The translations under genes were made by a program, and so were the position numbers. A stretch of 64,000 nucleotides of DNA from positions 3,928,850 through 3,992,849 of the forward strand of contig NZ_JACBZA010000001.1 of the NCBI RefSeq assembly GCF_013408535.1, in the 5' to 3' direction. The DNA is from Actinopolymorpha cephalotaxi (lineage in GTDB: Bacteria > Actinomycetota > Actinomycetes > Propionibacteriales > Actinopolymorphaceae). The notes below the pieces were generated by a model, which saw only the letters and a list, made by a program, of their open reading frames with translations, did no database searches and was not told the DNA's origin. Shown piece by piece: positions 36,573 to 46,153 of this stretch (positions are counted from its first letter, which is position 1; each line of letters opens with the position of its first letter).

Positions 36573-39500
36573 CTACAGGTCCGGCCGCTGCACCACCCGG
36601 AGGGCGTTGACGATCGGCGGCCGATACGAGCGCCGGGCGTGGAAGTGCACCTGCAACGTGCCGCCCCGCGGAAGGTCGACCACGAAGCTGTGACTGTCGG
36701 CGCGCCGGCCGCCGACCCTGGCCGCGATGTCGTACTCGAACAGCACCAGCTCACCGTCGACGTCCACGTCGAACATCCGCGTGTTCGGCCGCGGCGACCG
36801 GCCGAGCTCGGCGAAGTCCAGCGTCACCTGGTACTTCCCGGCCGGTAGATCGTCGAAGCGGTAGTCGGTCATCCCCTGGCGGTAGTTCCGGTACATCGGG
36901 TCGTCCCCGGTGCCCGCGATGTCCACCCGATGACTGGTCCGGTGCACCGTCGACGCACCGATCCAGCCGAACCCGCCGGGGGTGTAGGGCTGATCAGCCA
37001 CCCACGGCAGGCCCCGGGTGTCGCTGTAGGCACCATCGGCGGCATTGACGCCCTTCCAGTAGCCCGGCACCACCACCTGCACCGGCACCGGCACGAGCCG
37101 CTGCCGGCCGCTGTTGGTGTCGAGCATGAGCGTTGCCCGGTAGACCCCCGGCGCCAGGCCCGTGGTGTCCACCGTGACGGTGACGTCCTGGGACTCACCG
37201 ACCGCGATCGTGCCGCCGGCCGGGGTCTCGGACAGCCACGGCACGTCGGTGGCCTCCGGAACCCCGGTCTCGAGCAGGTACGCAGTGTTGGACGTCTGCG
37301 AGGTGACCCACAGATTGCCCTCCGCGTCGAGGTCGGCACCAGCGCCGTTGAACTCGCCCCTCTCGGGGAATCCGAGCGTGGTGATGACACCGCAGTCGTC
37401 CGGGTCGACCTCGTAGATGTCGTCGGTGGGCGAGTTCGTGGTCACCCACAACACCTCGGCCGTGGAGTTCCACGCCAGGCCGGCGATCCCCGAGTCGGGC
37501 AGGGAACAGCGACCGAGCAGCCGGCCCGGCCTGGAGTCGGACTCACCGGCGACGTGATAGATGACGTTCTCGTTCCATCCACCGATGTAGAAGCTGTCGT
37601 CGTCGGCCCGGTAGGCCAACCCACGCTGGGGGATGTCACCCCACGGTGAACCGGTGAGTGAGTGGTCCACCTCACCGGAGGCCCGGTCCCAGCAGTGGAT
37701 GCCGTTGTCGCCGCCGACGTCTGCCTGGCACATCCGGCCCCGCCGCGAGTCGTAGGCCATGTCGGCGTTCCAGTCACCTGCCCAGGGGGCCGGCAGGGTC
37801 CTGACCGGCGTACCGGCGGTGGTGAACTCGTGGTTGGTGATGTGCGCCGGGTCCGAGATCCACACGTCACCGTCGTAGCCCACGCCCCAGGGGAGGTCGA
37901 CGTCCCGGACCGGCCAGGACGCGAGCACGTCACCGGCGGCGCTGGGCCGGGCCCGTTTCCGCTCGGCCCTGGTGTAGCGGCCGATCGCCGTCCTGGCCGC
38001 GGCGTTCCTGTCGCTCGCGCTCACCTTGGCCCTGGCGGCCTTCGCCGGCCTCGCGGCCGAGCGCCCGCCACTGCCCTCCAGCGCCGCCCACTCAAGCGGC
38101 GCCGAACCGGTGTTGGTGATCGTGAAGGTGGCGTGCTGCGACACGCCTTCGGGCAACACCCACGACAGGTCCGGAGACTCCACCTCCGCGCGCGCGGAGG
38201 CGAGGGAGAAGTTCCTGGTCTCGGTCGCGCCGTCGCTGATCGAGACGGTGTCCTCGGCGGACTCGTAGTTCTCCGCGGTCGCCCGCAGGGTGTACTCGCC
38301 CGCGAAGAGCTGGCCGAAGTACACGCCGTCGGGATCGGTGGTGAGCTGCTTGACGACGGTGCCGGCCCGCAGCACGTCGACCGTCGCGTTCGCGATCGGG
38401 TTGCCGTCGTTCCTGTCGGTCACCGTCCCGGTGACCGTCCCCGCCGGCGGCAGGACGAACCGCACCGCCTGGGTGTCGGACAGCACCGGCCGGTCGAAGC
38501 TGTACTGGAACGCGTCGGTGCCGTCGGCGTTCTCGATCCCGGTGGTCGCGGAGTTTCCGCGTTCCTGCGCGTCGGTGGGGTCGATGTTGCGCCAGGCCAA
38601 CTCGATGTCGCCGTTCTCGTGCAGGACGATCTCCGCGTCGATCCGCAGGTCCGTGAGCCAGAAGTTGGCGTTGCGCCATTCGATGACGAACGACCGGTTC
38701 GGCGCCGTTCCGCTGACCCCGGTGTAGACACCGGACAGGTCGTCGAGAGTGAGGTCGTCCCAGAACGCGTAGATCGCCGCGTTCGGCTGGTCCGGGTTGG
38801 GGACGGCGACGTTGGCGTAGTTGTTGACGGGATCGGTGAAGTTGACGAAGCCGTTGACCGTCACGTTCACCTGCTGGTAGGCGGTTCCGTACAGCAGCGC
38901 CCGGAAGGGCAGGTCGATCGTGGTGTACCCCTCGTCGCCGGTCAGCCCGATGTCGGTGTCGCCCTCGACGTAGTCCGCGGGCTCCACCTCGCACCGGTAG
39001 CCGAAGCTGTCCGTCCGGCCCTCCAGTTCGAAGTCGACCACCTTGTCGGAGTCGAGCACCACGTCCTTGGACTGTTCGGCCAGACAGCCGTTGGGGGACA
39101 CGGTCACGGTGTAGGAGTCCGCCGGCACCGCGTCGAAGGCGAAGCGCCCCCGGGCGTCGGTGGTGACCGCGGGCAACGGCGTGCCGTCCACGGCGACGAG
39201 CGCGCCGGTCACCGGCCGGCCACGGTCGTCGGTGACCGTGCCGGACAAGGAGTGCGGCGAACCTTCGATGAGCGCGAAGTTCCGCGTGGTCGTCTCGTTC
39301 CGGCTCACGGTCACCGGCGCGCTCCGGCCGACGTAGCCGAACGCGTGTGCCGAGACGGTGTAGTCCCCCACCGAGAGGGTCAGCTGGTAGTTGCCGTCCT
39401 GGTCGGTGGTGACCGTCCGGCTCAGTGGGCCCTCGACCTGGATCGTGGCGCCGGCGATCGGCGTACCGTCGCCGGCGGAGGTGACCGTACCGCGCAGCAC

Positions 39501-41030
39501 ACCGGTGTCGCCGCGCGGCGCGGCGGTGACCGCGGCCAGGGCGTCGACCTTCCCCTCGCCCCACACGTTGTTGTTCCCGGGCGTCCCGCCACAGCTCTCG
39601 TCGTCGACGTCGGTGGCGGACTCGTTCAGCACCGCCCGGGTGGCAGCCACGTCACCGACCAGTGCGGGTGCCGCCGACAGCACCAGTGCTGCCGTTCCCG
39701 CGACGTGCGGGGCCGCCATCGAGGTGCCGCTGAGGTTCTCGTAGGAGTTCGTCGGGTACGAGGACCGGATGCCCTCCCCCGGCGCCGCGAGGTTCGGCCG
39801 GATCGCGTCGCCGGCGGGTCCACGGCTGGAGAAGACCGAGATGGCGCCCGCCTGGTTGAACGATCCGACCCCGTAGGCGTACGGAGAGTCCGCCGGGGAA
39901 CCGGTGGTGTCGCACTCCGGTCCCGCGTTGCCGTTGGCGAACGTGGAGAAGATTCCGGACGCTGTCCACGCCTGCAGGACCTCGTCGTACCCCGGGTCGA
40001 TCTCGGGACCGTTGTCGGTGCTCCAGGAGTTGTTCACGACGTTCGGGCGCAGCTCCGGACGCGGGTCCTGGCCGTCGAGGTCGGTGGGAGCGAGCATCCA
40101 CTGGCCGGAGGCGATCAGGGCGAAGTCGGAGCAGTAGTCGCTCTCGCACCCCTTGGCGGTGATCCAGGTGGCACCCGGCGCGACACCGATCTGGTTGCCG
40201 GCGCCGTCGTCGCCGACCATGGTGCCCATCACGTGGGTCCCGTGGCCCACGTTGTCGCACGGAGCGGACGGGGTTCCGCAGATGTTCGACGGGTCGTACC
40301 AGTTGTAGTTGTGGTCGAACCTGCCGTTGCCGAGGTTGCCGCGGTACTGGTTCACCAGCGCCGGGTGGTCGTACTGCACACCGCTGTCGATGCTCGCGAC
40401 CGTGATCCCCTCACCACGGTCCCCGAAGTCGCGCCACACCCGGTCGGCGTGAATGGCGGCGATGTTCCACTCCGAGGTGGAGATCCGGCCGCGGGCCGGG
40501 CGCTTCTTCGCCGGCGCCGGCACCTTGAACGCCCGCGTTCCGGCGATCCGCCTCACCTCCGGCAGCGCCGCCAGCTTCCGGGTCAGCTCCGGCGTGGCTC
40601 CCCGCACCATGATGCGGTTAGTCGCCCAGAACGCCGTGTAGTCCGCGTGCGCGGACCGCAGAGTCGCCCTGGCGTGCGCCTGGCTCCGGTTCGCCGTTGC
40701 CTTCAGCGCCCTGACCACCGCGGCACCGCGGGCGTTCCAGTCCTTGATCCTCGCCGCGCCGTCGAGGTCGGCACGCTGGCCGAACACCACCCAGACATCG
40801 GCCGAGCCCTTGGACTTCAGCCGATCCTGCACCGACTTGACGATCGGCGCCGAACCGTCTGAGCCACCGGTGGCACCCGAGCTGCCTGGGCCACCCGGGC
40901 CGGGCTTCGCCGGCTGACCCGCGACCGCCGCCGCCGTCGAGGGGGCCAGTAGTCCCGCAACGACGGCCAGCGTCGCGCCGGCGACCAGCACCAGCGAGCG
41001 CCGCCGCCCTCTACTCCCACCCGTGAACAC
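36573..41030 (-). CDS. Secreted multidomain subtilase 1 (S8, bacillopeptidase F-like)
   Basis: A 1,485-residue exported serine protease. The signal peptide (RSLVLVAGATLAVVAGLLAP) precedes an inhibitor-like propeptide. The S8 domain has Asp215 (VASIDSG), His263 (GHGTHVMG), oxyanion Asn368 (NGNAG) and Ser437 (GTSMAAPHVAG). Then come carboxypeptidase-regulatory-like beta domains (GVLRGTVTSAGDGTPIAGATIQVEG; SLSGTVTDDRGRPVTGALVAV), a beta-rich segment YAFWDDLTLDD, another regulatory-like domain, an Ig-like stretch, a blade-repeat region (CWDRASGEVDHSLTGSPW, DDDSFYIGGW), a second Ig-like stretch, and a C-terminal malectin-like glycan-binding domain ending RVVQRPDL. The GTG at 41030 has GGAGGG upstream. 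It is the second of two tandem paralogs. Confidence 0.92.
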   Translation of the reverse strand: MFTGGSRGRRRSLVLVAGATLAVVAGLLAPSTAAAVAGQPAKPGPGGPGSSGATGGSDGSAPIVKSVQDRLKSKGSADVWVVFGQRADLDGAARIKDWNARGAAVVRALKATANRSQAHARATLRSAHADYTAFWATNRIMVRGATPELTRKLAALPEVRRIAGTRAFKVPAPAKKRPARGRISTSEWNIAAIHADRVWRDFGDRGEGITVASIDSGVQYDHPALVNQYRGNLGNGRFDHNYNWYDPSNICGTPSAPCDNVGHGTHVMGTMVGDDGAGNQIGVAPGATWITAKGCESDYCSDFALIASGQWMLAPTDLDGQDPRPELRPNVVNNSWSTDNGPEIDPGYDEVLQAWTASGIFSTFANGNAGPECDTTGSPADSPYAYGVGSFNQAGAISVFSSRGPAGDAIRPNLAAPGEGIRSSYPTNSYENLSGTSMAAPHVAGTAALVLSAAPALVGDVAATRAVLNESATDVDDESCGGTPGNNNVWGEGKVDALAAVTAAPRGDTGVLRGTVTSAGDGTPIAGATIQVEGPLSRTVTTDQDGNYQLTLSVGDYTVSAHAFGYVGRSAPVTVSRNETTTRNFALIEGSPHSLSGTVTDDRGRPVTGALVAVDGTPLPAVTTDARGRFAFDAVPADSYTVTVSPNGCLAEQSKDVVLDSDKVVDFELEGRTDSFGYRCEVEPADYVEGDTDIGLTGDEGYTTIDLPFRALLYGTAYQQVNVTVNGFVNFTDPVNNYANVAVPNPDQPNAAIYAFWDDLTLDDLSGVYTGVSGTAPNRSFVIEWRNANFWLTDLRIDAEIVLHENGDIELAWRNIDPTDAQERGNSATTGIENADGTDAFQYSFDRPVLSDTQAVRFVLPPAGTVTGTVTDRNDGNPIANATVDVLRAGTVVKQLTTDPDGVYFGQLFAGEYTLRATAENYESAEDTVSISDGATETRNFSLASARAEVESPDLSWVLPEGVSQHATFTITNTGSAPLEWAALEGSGGRSAARPAKAARAKVSASDRNAAARTAIGRYTRAERKRARPSAAGDVLASWPVRDVDLPWGVGYDGDVWISDPAHITNHEFTTAGTPVRTLPAPWAGDWNADMAYDSRRGRMCQADVGGDNGIHCWDRASGEVDHSLTGSPWGDIPQRGLAYRADDDSFYIGGWNENVIYHVAGESDSRPGRLLGRCSLPDSGIAGLAWNSTAEVLWVTTNSPTDDIYEVDPDDCGVITTLGFPERGEFNGAGADLDAEGNLWVTSQTSNTAYLLETGVPEATDVPWLSETPAGGTIAVGESQDVTVTVDTTGLAPGVYRATLMLDTNSGRQRLVPVPVQVVVPGYWKGVNAADGAYSDTRGLPWVADQPYTPGGFGWIGASTVHRTSHRVDIAGTGDDPMYRNYRQGMTDYRFDDLPAGKYQVTLDFAELGRSPRPNTRMFDVDVDGELVLFEYDIAARVGGRRADSHSFVVDLPRGGTLQVHFHARRSYRPPIVNALRVVQRPDL

Positions 41031-41203
41031 TCAGCCCTCCAGGGGATCCGGACCAACGACCCGAAACGAGCCGGTCGGAACGAACCCGTTCCCTCAGGGA
41101 GCGAACACGCAAACCTCCGCAGCGGTACACGGTGCCGAGAAAGGGGGCAGAACGGGCAGTGACAAGCTGTGGTTGACGACCGGCGCGCACTCACCCACGA
41201 CCA

Positions 41204-41237
41204 GGGGCGGCCCGGTAACGAAACCCGGAGCCGCCCC
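41204..41237 (-). terminator. Hairpin terminator between the two subtilase genes
   Basis: GGGGCGGC (41204-41211) pairs with GCCGCCCC (41230-41237), 54 bases past the stop of subtilase 2. It suggests that subtilase 1 downstream has its own promoter in the 261-bp gap. Confidence 0.55.
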
Positions 41238-41291
41238 CGCCTTCTGTCAGGCAGTTTTCAGTTGTGCCGTGCAGGTCGACGGATCGTCGGC

Positions 41292-44200
41292 CTACAGGTC
41301 GGGCCGCTGGACCACGCGCAGCGCGTTGATCACCGGCGGCTTGTACGAACGCCGCGGGTGGAACGTCACCTGCAGCGTTCCGCCGTCGGGCACGTCCACC
41401 ACGATCGAGTGGCTGTCGGCCCGGCGGCCGCCCACCTCGTCGGCGATGTCGTAGCCCACCAGCGCCCACTGGCCGTCGACGTCCACGTCGAACATCCGCC
41501 AGTCCACCCGCGGCGAGCGGGTGAGTTCGGCGAAGTCCATCGTGACCTCGTACTTGCCGGCCGGCAGCCGGTCGAACCGATAGGCCTCCATCCCCTGCCG
41601 CTGGTCGCGGTAGAGCGGGTCGTCATCGGTTCCCCGGATGTCCACCTGTGGGCCGACGGCGTTCACCGTCGACGTACCGACCCAGCCGAACCGGCCGGAG
41701 CGATACTGCTGGTCGGCCACCCACGGCAGGCCCTGGGTGTCGGTGTAGGCGGCGCCACCCGCGTTCACGCCCTTCCAGTAGCCCGACACCACCACCTGCA
41801 CCGGCAGCTGCACGATCCGCTGCCGTCCGCTGTTGGTGTCCAGGATGACGTTCGCCCGGTAGACACCCGGCTCCAGTCCGGTGGTGTCGACGGTGACGGT
41901 GACGTCCTGCTCGCCGCCGACCGGGATGGTGCCCTTCGACGGCTCCTCCGACAGCCACGCCACGTCGGAGGCCTGCGGCACCCCGGTCTCGACCAGGAAC
42001 GCCTTGTTGGACGCCTGCGAGGTGACCCACAGGTTTCCGGCGAAGTCGAGCTCGGCGCCGGCGCCGACGAACCCGTCACCGTCGGGGAACCCGAGCGTGG
42101 TGACGATGCTGCAGTCGTTCGGGTCGACCTCGAGGATGTCGTCGGTGGGCGAGTTGGTGGTCACCCACAACACCCCGGCGGTGGAGTTCCACGCCAGGCC
42201 GGCCATCGAGCTGTCCGGCAGGGCGCACTGGTCGAGCACCTCGCCCGGGTTGGCCGACGACGCCCCGGCGACGTGGTAGAGGACGTCCTCGTTCCATCCG
42301 CCGATGTAGAAGCTGTCGTCGTCGGCCCGGTAGGCCAACCCACGCTGGGAGATGCCACTCCACGGCGAACCGGTGAGTGAGTACTCCACCTCACCGGAGG
42401 CCCGGTCCCAGCAGTAGATGCCGTTGTCGCCACCGACGTCGACCTGGCACATCCGGCCCCGCCGGGTGTCGTAGGCCATGTCGCCGTTCCACTCGCCGGC
42501 CCAGTCGGCGGTGAGCGTCTTGACGGGGTCACCGGCGGTGGTGAACTCGTTGTTGGTCTTGTTCGGCGGGTCGGAGATCCAGACGTCACCGTCGAATCCC
42601 ACGCCCCAGGCGACGTCCGCGCCCTGGACTGGCCACGACGCGAGCACGTCGCCCGCGGCGGTGGGCCGGGCCCGTTCACGCTCGGCCTTGGTGTAGCGCC
42701 CGACCGCGGTCCTCGCGTTGGCGTTCCTGTCCGCAGCGCTCAGCTTCGCCTTGCCCTTGGCGACCTTCGCCGCCTTGGCCGCCGTCCGCTGGCCGCCGCT
42801 CTCCAGCGCCTCCCACGCAAGCGGAGCCGAACCGGTGTTGGAGATGGTGAAGGTGGCCTGCTGCGTGACCCCCTCGGGCAGGACCCACGAAAGGTCGGGT
42901 GAGTCGACCTCGGCCCGGGCCGTTCGCAGGACGAATTCCGTCTTCACGGTCCGGCCCTCGGCGACCGACACCTGGGCTGTCTGCGAGACGTAGTTGGTGG
43001 CACTCACCCGCAGGGTGTAGTCACCGACCCAGACCTGGCCGAAGTACGTCCCGTCGGCGTCGGTCTTCAGCCGACGTACGACGGTGTCTCCGTCCAGGAC
43101 CTCGACGGTCGCGTTCGCGACCGGGTTGCCGTCGTTCCTGTCGGTCACCTTGCCGGTGACGAATCCGTTCGGCGGCAGGGTGTACCGCACGGACTTGCCG
43201 TTCGCCAGCACAGGTGAGTTGTAGCTGTACTGCAGCCCGTCGGTGCCGTCGGCGTCCTCGATGCCGGTCGTCGCCGACGCGCCCCGCTCCAGCGGGTCGT
43301 TCTCGTCGATGTTGCGCCAGTTGAGGACGATCTCGCCGTTCTCGTGCAGGACGATCTCGGCGTCCACCCGGGCCCCGGTGTCGCTGCCGTAGATGAGCGC
43401 GTTGCGCCACTCCACGACGAAGGTACGGTTCGGCGCCGAGCCGGAGGTGCCCGTGTACAGACCCGCCTCGTCGTCGAGCACCAGGTCGTCCCAGAACGCG
43501 TAGATCGCCGCGTTCGGCTCGGCCCGGTTGGGGATCTGGGTGTTCTCCAGAGAGTCACTCGGCGAGGTGAAGGTCAGGTGACCGTTCGTCGAGGCGTAGG
43601 CCTCGGTGTAGCCCGCGCCGTAGAGCACGCCGCGGAACGGCAGCTCGATCGGGATGGAGGCGTCGTCGTCGACCAGCCCGACGTTGGTGTCGCCCTCGAT
43701 GTAGTCGGCGGACTCGACCACGCACCGGTAGCCGTAGTCGTCGGTCCGGTCGGCCAACCGGAAGTCGACCACCTTGTCCCCGTCGACCGTGACGTCCTCG
43801 GACTCCTTCGCCATACAGCCCGAACCCGCGACCGTGACCGTGTAGCTGCCTTCCGGCACCGCGTCGAAGGAGTAGCGCCCCTGCTCGTCGGTGGTGGCCG
43901 GCGGCAACGGCGTGCCCTCCACGGTGACCTCGACGCCCACGACCGGCTGGCCGCGCGCGTCCGTCACCGTGCCGCTGAGCGAGTGCGACGGCGCGGCGAC
44001 GAGGGCGAAGTCCTTCGTGGTCGTGTCGTCCTTGCCGACCGTCACCTGCGCGGTCTGGTCGACGTAGCCGAACGCGTGCACCGAGACGGTGTAGTCACCG
44101 ACCGACAGGGTGAGCCGGTAGGTGCCGTCCTCGCCGGTGGTGGTCGTCCGCGACAGCGGCCCCTCCACCTTCACGGTGGCACCGGCGATCGGCGCTCCGC

Positions 44201-45764
44201 CGTCGGCGGCGGTGACGGTGCCGGTGAGCACTCCGGTGTCGCCGCGCGGTGCGGCGTCGACCGCGGCCAGGGCGTCGACCTTGCCCTCGCCCCAGACGTT
44301 GTTGTTCCCGGCCGTGCCGCCACAGGTCTGGTCGTCGACGTCGACCGCGGTTTCGTTCAGCAGCGCGCGGGTGGCGTCGATGTCGCCGGCGAGTGCCGGT
44401 GCGGCCGACCAGAGCAGGGCGACGGTCCCGGCCACGTGCGGCGCCGCCATCGACGTACCACTGTAGTAGTCGTAGCCGTTGCCGGGGACCGACGACCGGA
44501 CGTTCTCACCGGGCGCGGACACGTTGGGGCGGATCTCTCCGTTCGCGCCCGGGCCGCGGCTGGAGAAGTCGGCGATCTGGCCGGCCTCGTTGAACGCGCC
44601 GACCCCGAAGGCGTACGGCGAGTCCGCCGGCGAGCCGGTGGTGTCACAGCCGGGTCCGTCGTTGCCGTTGGAGAACACCGCGAACTGGCCGCCCGCGGTC
44701 CACGCCTGGACGATCTCGTCGAACCACGGGTCCACGCCGGATCCGTTCGACCCGCCCCAGGAGTTGTTCACGACGTTGGGGCGCAGGTCCGGACGCGGGT
44801 TCGCACCGGACAGGTCCGTGGGCGCGAGCGTCCACTGACCCGCGCCGAGCAACGAGGTGTCGGAGCAGGAGTCGCTCTCGCACCCCTTGGCGGCGATCCA
44901 GTTCGCACCGGGCGCGACGCCGACCTCGTTGCCGTTGCCGTCGTCGCCGACCATCGTGCCCATCGTGTGGGTGCCGTGACCGACGTTGTCGCACGGCGCG
45001 GTCGACGGGCTGCCGCACACGTTGGCCGGGTCGAACCAGTTGTAGTTGTGGTCGAAGGTGCCGTCTCCCCGGTTGCCGCGGTACTTCCCGACCAGCGCCG
45101 GGTGGTCGTACTGCACACCGGTGTCGACGTTGGCGACCGTGATGCCCTCACCACGTACGCCGTAGTCGCTCCACACCCTGTCGGCCTTGATCGCCGCCAC
45201 ACCCCACTCGACGGCGTCCACCTTCTTGCCGTTCACCTTCTTGGCCGGCGGCAGCTTCCAGGTCCGGGGTTCGGTGATCTTCTGTACGCCGGGCAGCGCG
45301 GCGAGGGTGCGGGTCAGGCTCGACGTCGCACCGCGCACCAGGATCCGGTTGGCGGCCCAGTAGGCCGTGTAGTCGGCGCGCCTGGCCTTCAGCGTGCTCT
45401 TCGCCCGCGCCTGGCTCTTCGTCGCCGTTGCCTGCAACGCCTTCACGACCGCGGCGCCACGGGCGTCCCAGTCCTTGACCTTGGCGGCCTGCTTCAGGTC
45501 CGCGCGCTGGGAGAAGACCAGCCACACGTCCGCCGAGCCCTTGGCCGCAAGCGTGCTCTGGACCGCCTTGCTGATCGGCGCGGGTTTCGCCGCCTTCGCC
45601 GTGGGTGGCTGTCCGGCCACCGCGGCGGCCGGCGCCAACAGCCCGGCCAGTACGGCGAGTACGGCACCGGTGGCGAACACCAGCGACCGTCGCGCGGCCG
45701 AGCGACGGCCCGGCGGGCGGCTCACCGGATGAGGTGAGCCTGCTCGATCCCTACGTCTGAACAC
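41292..45764 (-). CDS. Secreted multidomain subtilase 2 (S8, bacillopeptidase F-like)
   Basis: A 1,490-residue paralog of the neighbouring subtilase with the same domain order. The GTG at 45764 has AAGGAGG about six bases upstream; a longer open frame to 45857 lacks one. With this start, the signal peptide (VFATGAVLAVLAGLLAPAAAVAG) and catalytic residues align with the paralog: Asp214 (VANVDTG), His263 (GHGTHTMG), Asn368 (NGNDG), Ser438 (GTSMAAPHVAG). The Cys pair positions (GCESDSCSD and ESDYCSD in the paralog) are also kept. Malectin-like C-terminal domain ends RVVQRPDL in both. It is divergent from the winged-helix regulator. Confidence 0.92.
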   Translation of the reverse strand: MFRRRDRAGSPHPVSRPPGRRSAARRSLVFATGAVLAVLAGLLAPAAAVAGQPPTAKAAKPAPISKAVQSTLAAKGSADVWLVFSQRADLKQAAKVKDWDARGAAVVKALQATATKSQARAKSTLKARRADYTAYWAANRILVRGATSSLTRTLAALPGVQKITEPRTWKLPPAKKVNGKKVDAVEWGVAAIKADRVWSDYGVRGEGITVANVDTGVQYDHPALVGKYRGNRGDGTFDHNYNWFDPANVCGSPSTAPCDNVGHGTHTMGTMVGDDGNGNEVGVAPGANWIAAKGCESDSCSDTSLLGAGQWTLAPTDLSGANPRPDLRPNVVNNSWGGSNGSGVDPWFDEIVQAWTAGGQFAVFSNGNDGPGCDTTGSPADSPYAFGVGAFNEAGQIADFSSRGPGANGEIRPNVSAPGENVRSSVPGNGYDYYSGTSMAAPHVAGTVALLWSAAPALAGDIDATRALLNETAVDVDDQTCGGTAGNNNVWGEGKVDALAAVDAAPRGDTGVLTGTVTAADGGAPIAGATVKVEGPLSRTTTTGEDGTYRLTLSVGDYTVSVHAFGYVDQTAQVTVGKDDTTTKDFALVAAPSHSLSGTVTDARGQPVVGVEVTVEGTPLPPATTDEQGRYSFDAVPEGSYTVTVAGSGCMAKESEDVTVDGDKVVDFRLADRTDDYGYRCVVESADYIEGDTNVGLVDDDASIPIELPFRGVLYGAGYTEAYASTNGHLTFTSPSDSLENTQIPNRAEPNAAIYAFWDDLVLDDEAGLYTGTSGSAPNRTFVVEWRNALIYGSDTGARVDAEIVLHENGEIVLNWRNIDENDPLERGASATTGIEDADGTDGLQYSYNSPVLANGKSVRYTLPPNGFVTGKVTDRNDGNPVANATVEVLDGDTVVRRLKTDADGTYFGQVWVGDYTLRVSATNYVSQTAQVSVAEGRTVKTEFVLRTARAEVDSPDLSWVLPEGVTQQATFTISNTGSAPLAWEALESGGQRTAAKAAKVAKGKAKLSAADRNANARTAVGRYTKAERERARPTAAGDVLASWPVQGADVAWGVGFDGDVWISDPPNKTNNEFTTAGDPVKTLTADWAGEWNGDMAYDTRRGRMCQVDVGGDNGIYCWDRASGEVEYSLTGSPWSGISQRGLAYRADDDSFYIGGWNEDVLYHVAGASSANPGEVLDQCALPDSSMAGLAWNSTAGVLWVTTNSPTDDILEVDPNDCSIVTTLGFPDGDGFVGAGAELDFAGNLWVTSQASNKAFLVETGVPQASDVAWLSEEPSKGTIPVGGEQDVTVTVDTTGLEPGVYRANVILDTNSGRQRIVQLPVQVVVSGYWKGVNAGGAAYTDTQGLPWVADQQYRSGRFGWVGTSTVNAVGPQVDIRGTDDDPLYRDQRQGMEAYRFDRLPAGKYEVTMDFAELTRSPRVDWRMFDVDVDGQWALVGYDIADEVGGRRADSHSIVVDVPDGGTLQVTFHPRRSYKPPVINALRVVQRPDL

Positions 45765-46153
45765 GTACCCCTCCTTGGTGGGGACTCGGGAGCGTCCGGC
45801 CCGAAAGTGGGACGGGTCAGGGAGGACATGGCGGACGGGGTTGACCGCCATGGGCACCTGCGTTCCTGCGCAGAGAACTCGGGAACGGTCGGGCGGGACA
45901 GGGCGCGTTGGGGTCGCTCGGGGGGCATTTCCGGGTCGCCGACCAGTTCCCGGCCGTTTCCGGCCGGGACCGCGTGATACCGCGTACTCACGTTCCGCGC
46001 CGTACGGCAGGCCGGGGAGTCACTGACCGCGTTCCCTCCCTTACGCAGGCAGACCCGTACATGCCAGACTTCTGCGGACGGGGGTGTGATCCGAAGATTC
46101 TTCGGCTGCGCCTGCCGGTCGGTGGCACCCGACACCCGGGGGGGTGCAGCAAC
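45765..46153. promoter_or_regulatory. 389-bp divergent region between subtilase 2 and the winged-helix regulator
   Basis: No supported gene. It must contain the promoter of subtilase 2 and of the regulator. There is an inverted pair CCGGCC / GGCCGG near 45952-45969, and a direct repeat GACCGCGTGA / TACCGCGTAC near 45969-45988. An in-frame extension of the regulator runs through it but is not conserved-looking. The role is a guess from position. Confidence 0.3.

Noticed and set aside
37662-40862. Plus-strand open frame of 1,066 codons opposite subtilase 1
   Set aside because: Antisense shadow caused by high GC; composition is Val/Arg/Gly-rich without any domain.
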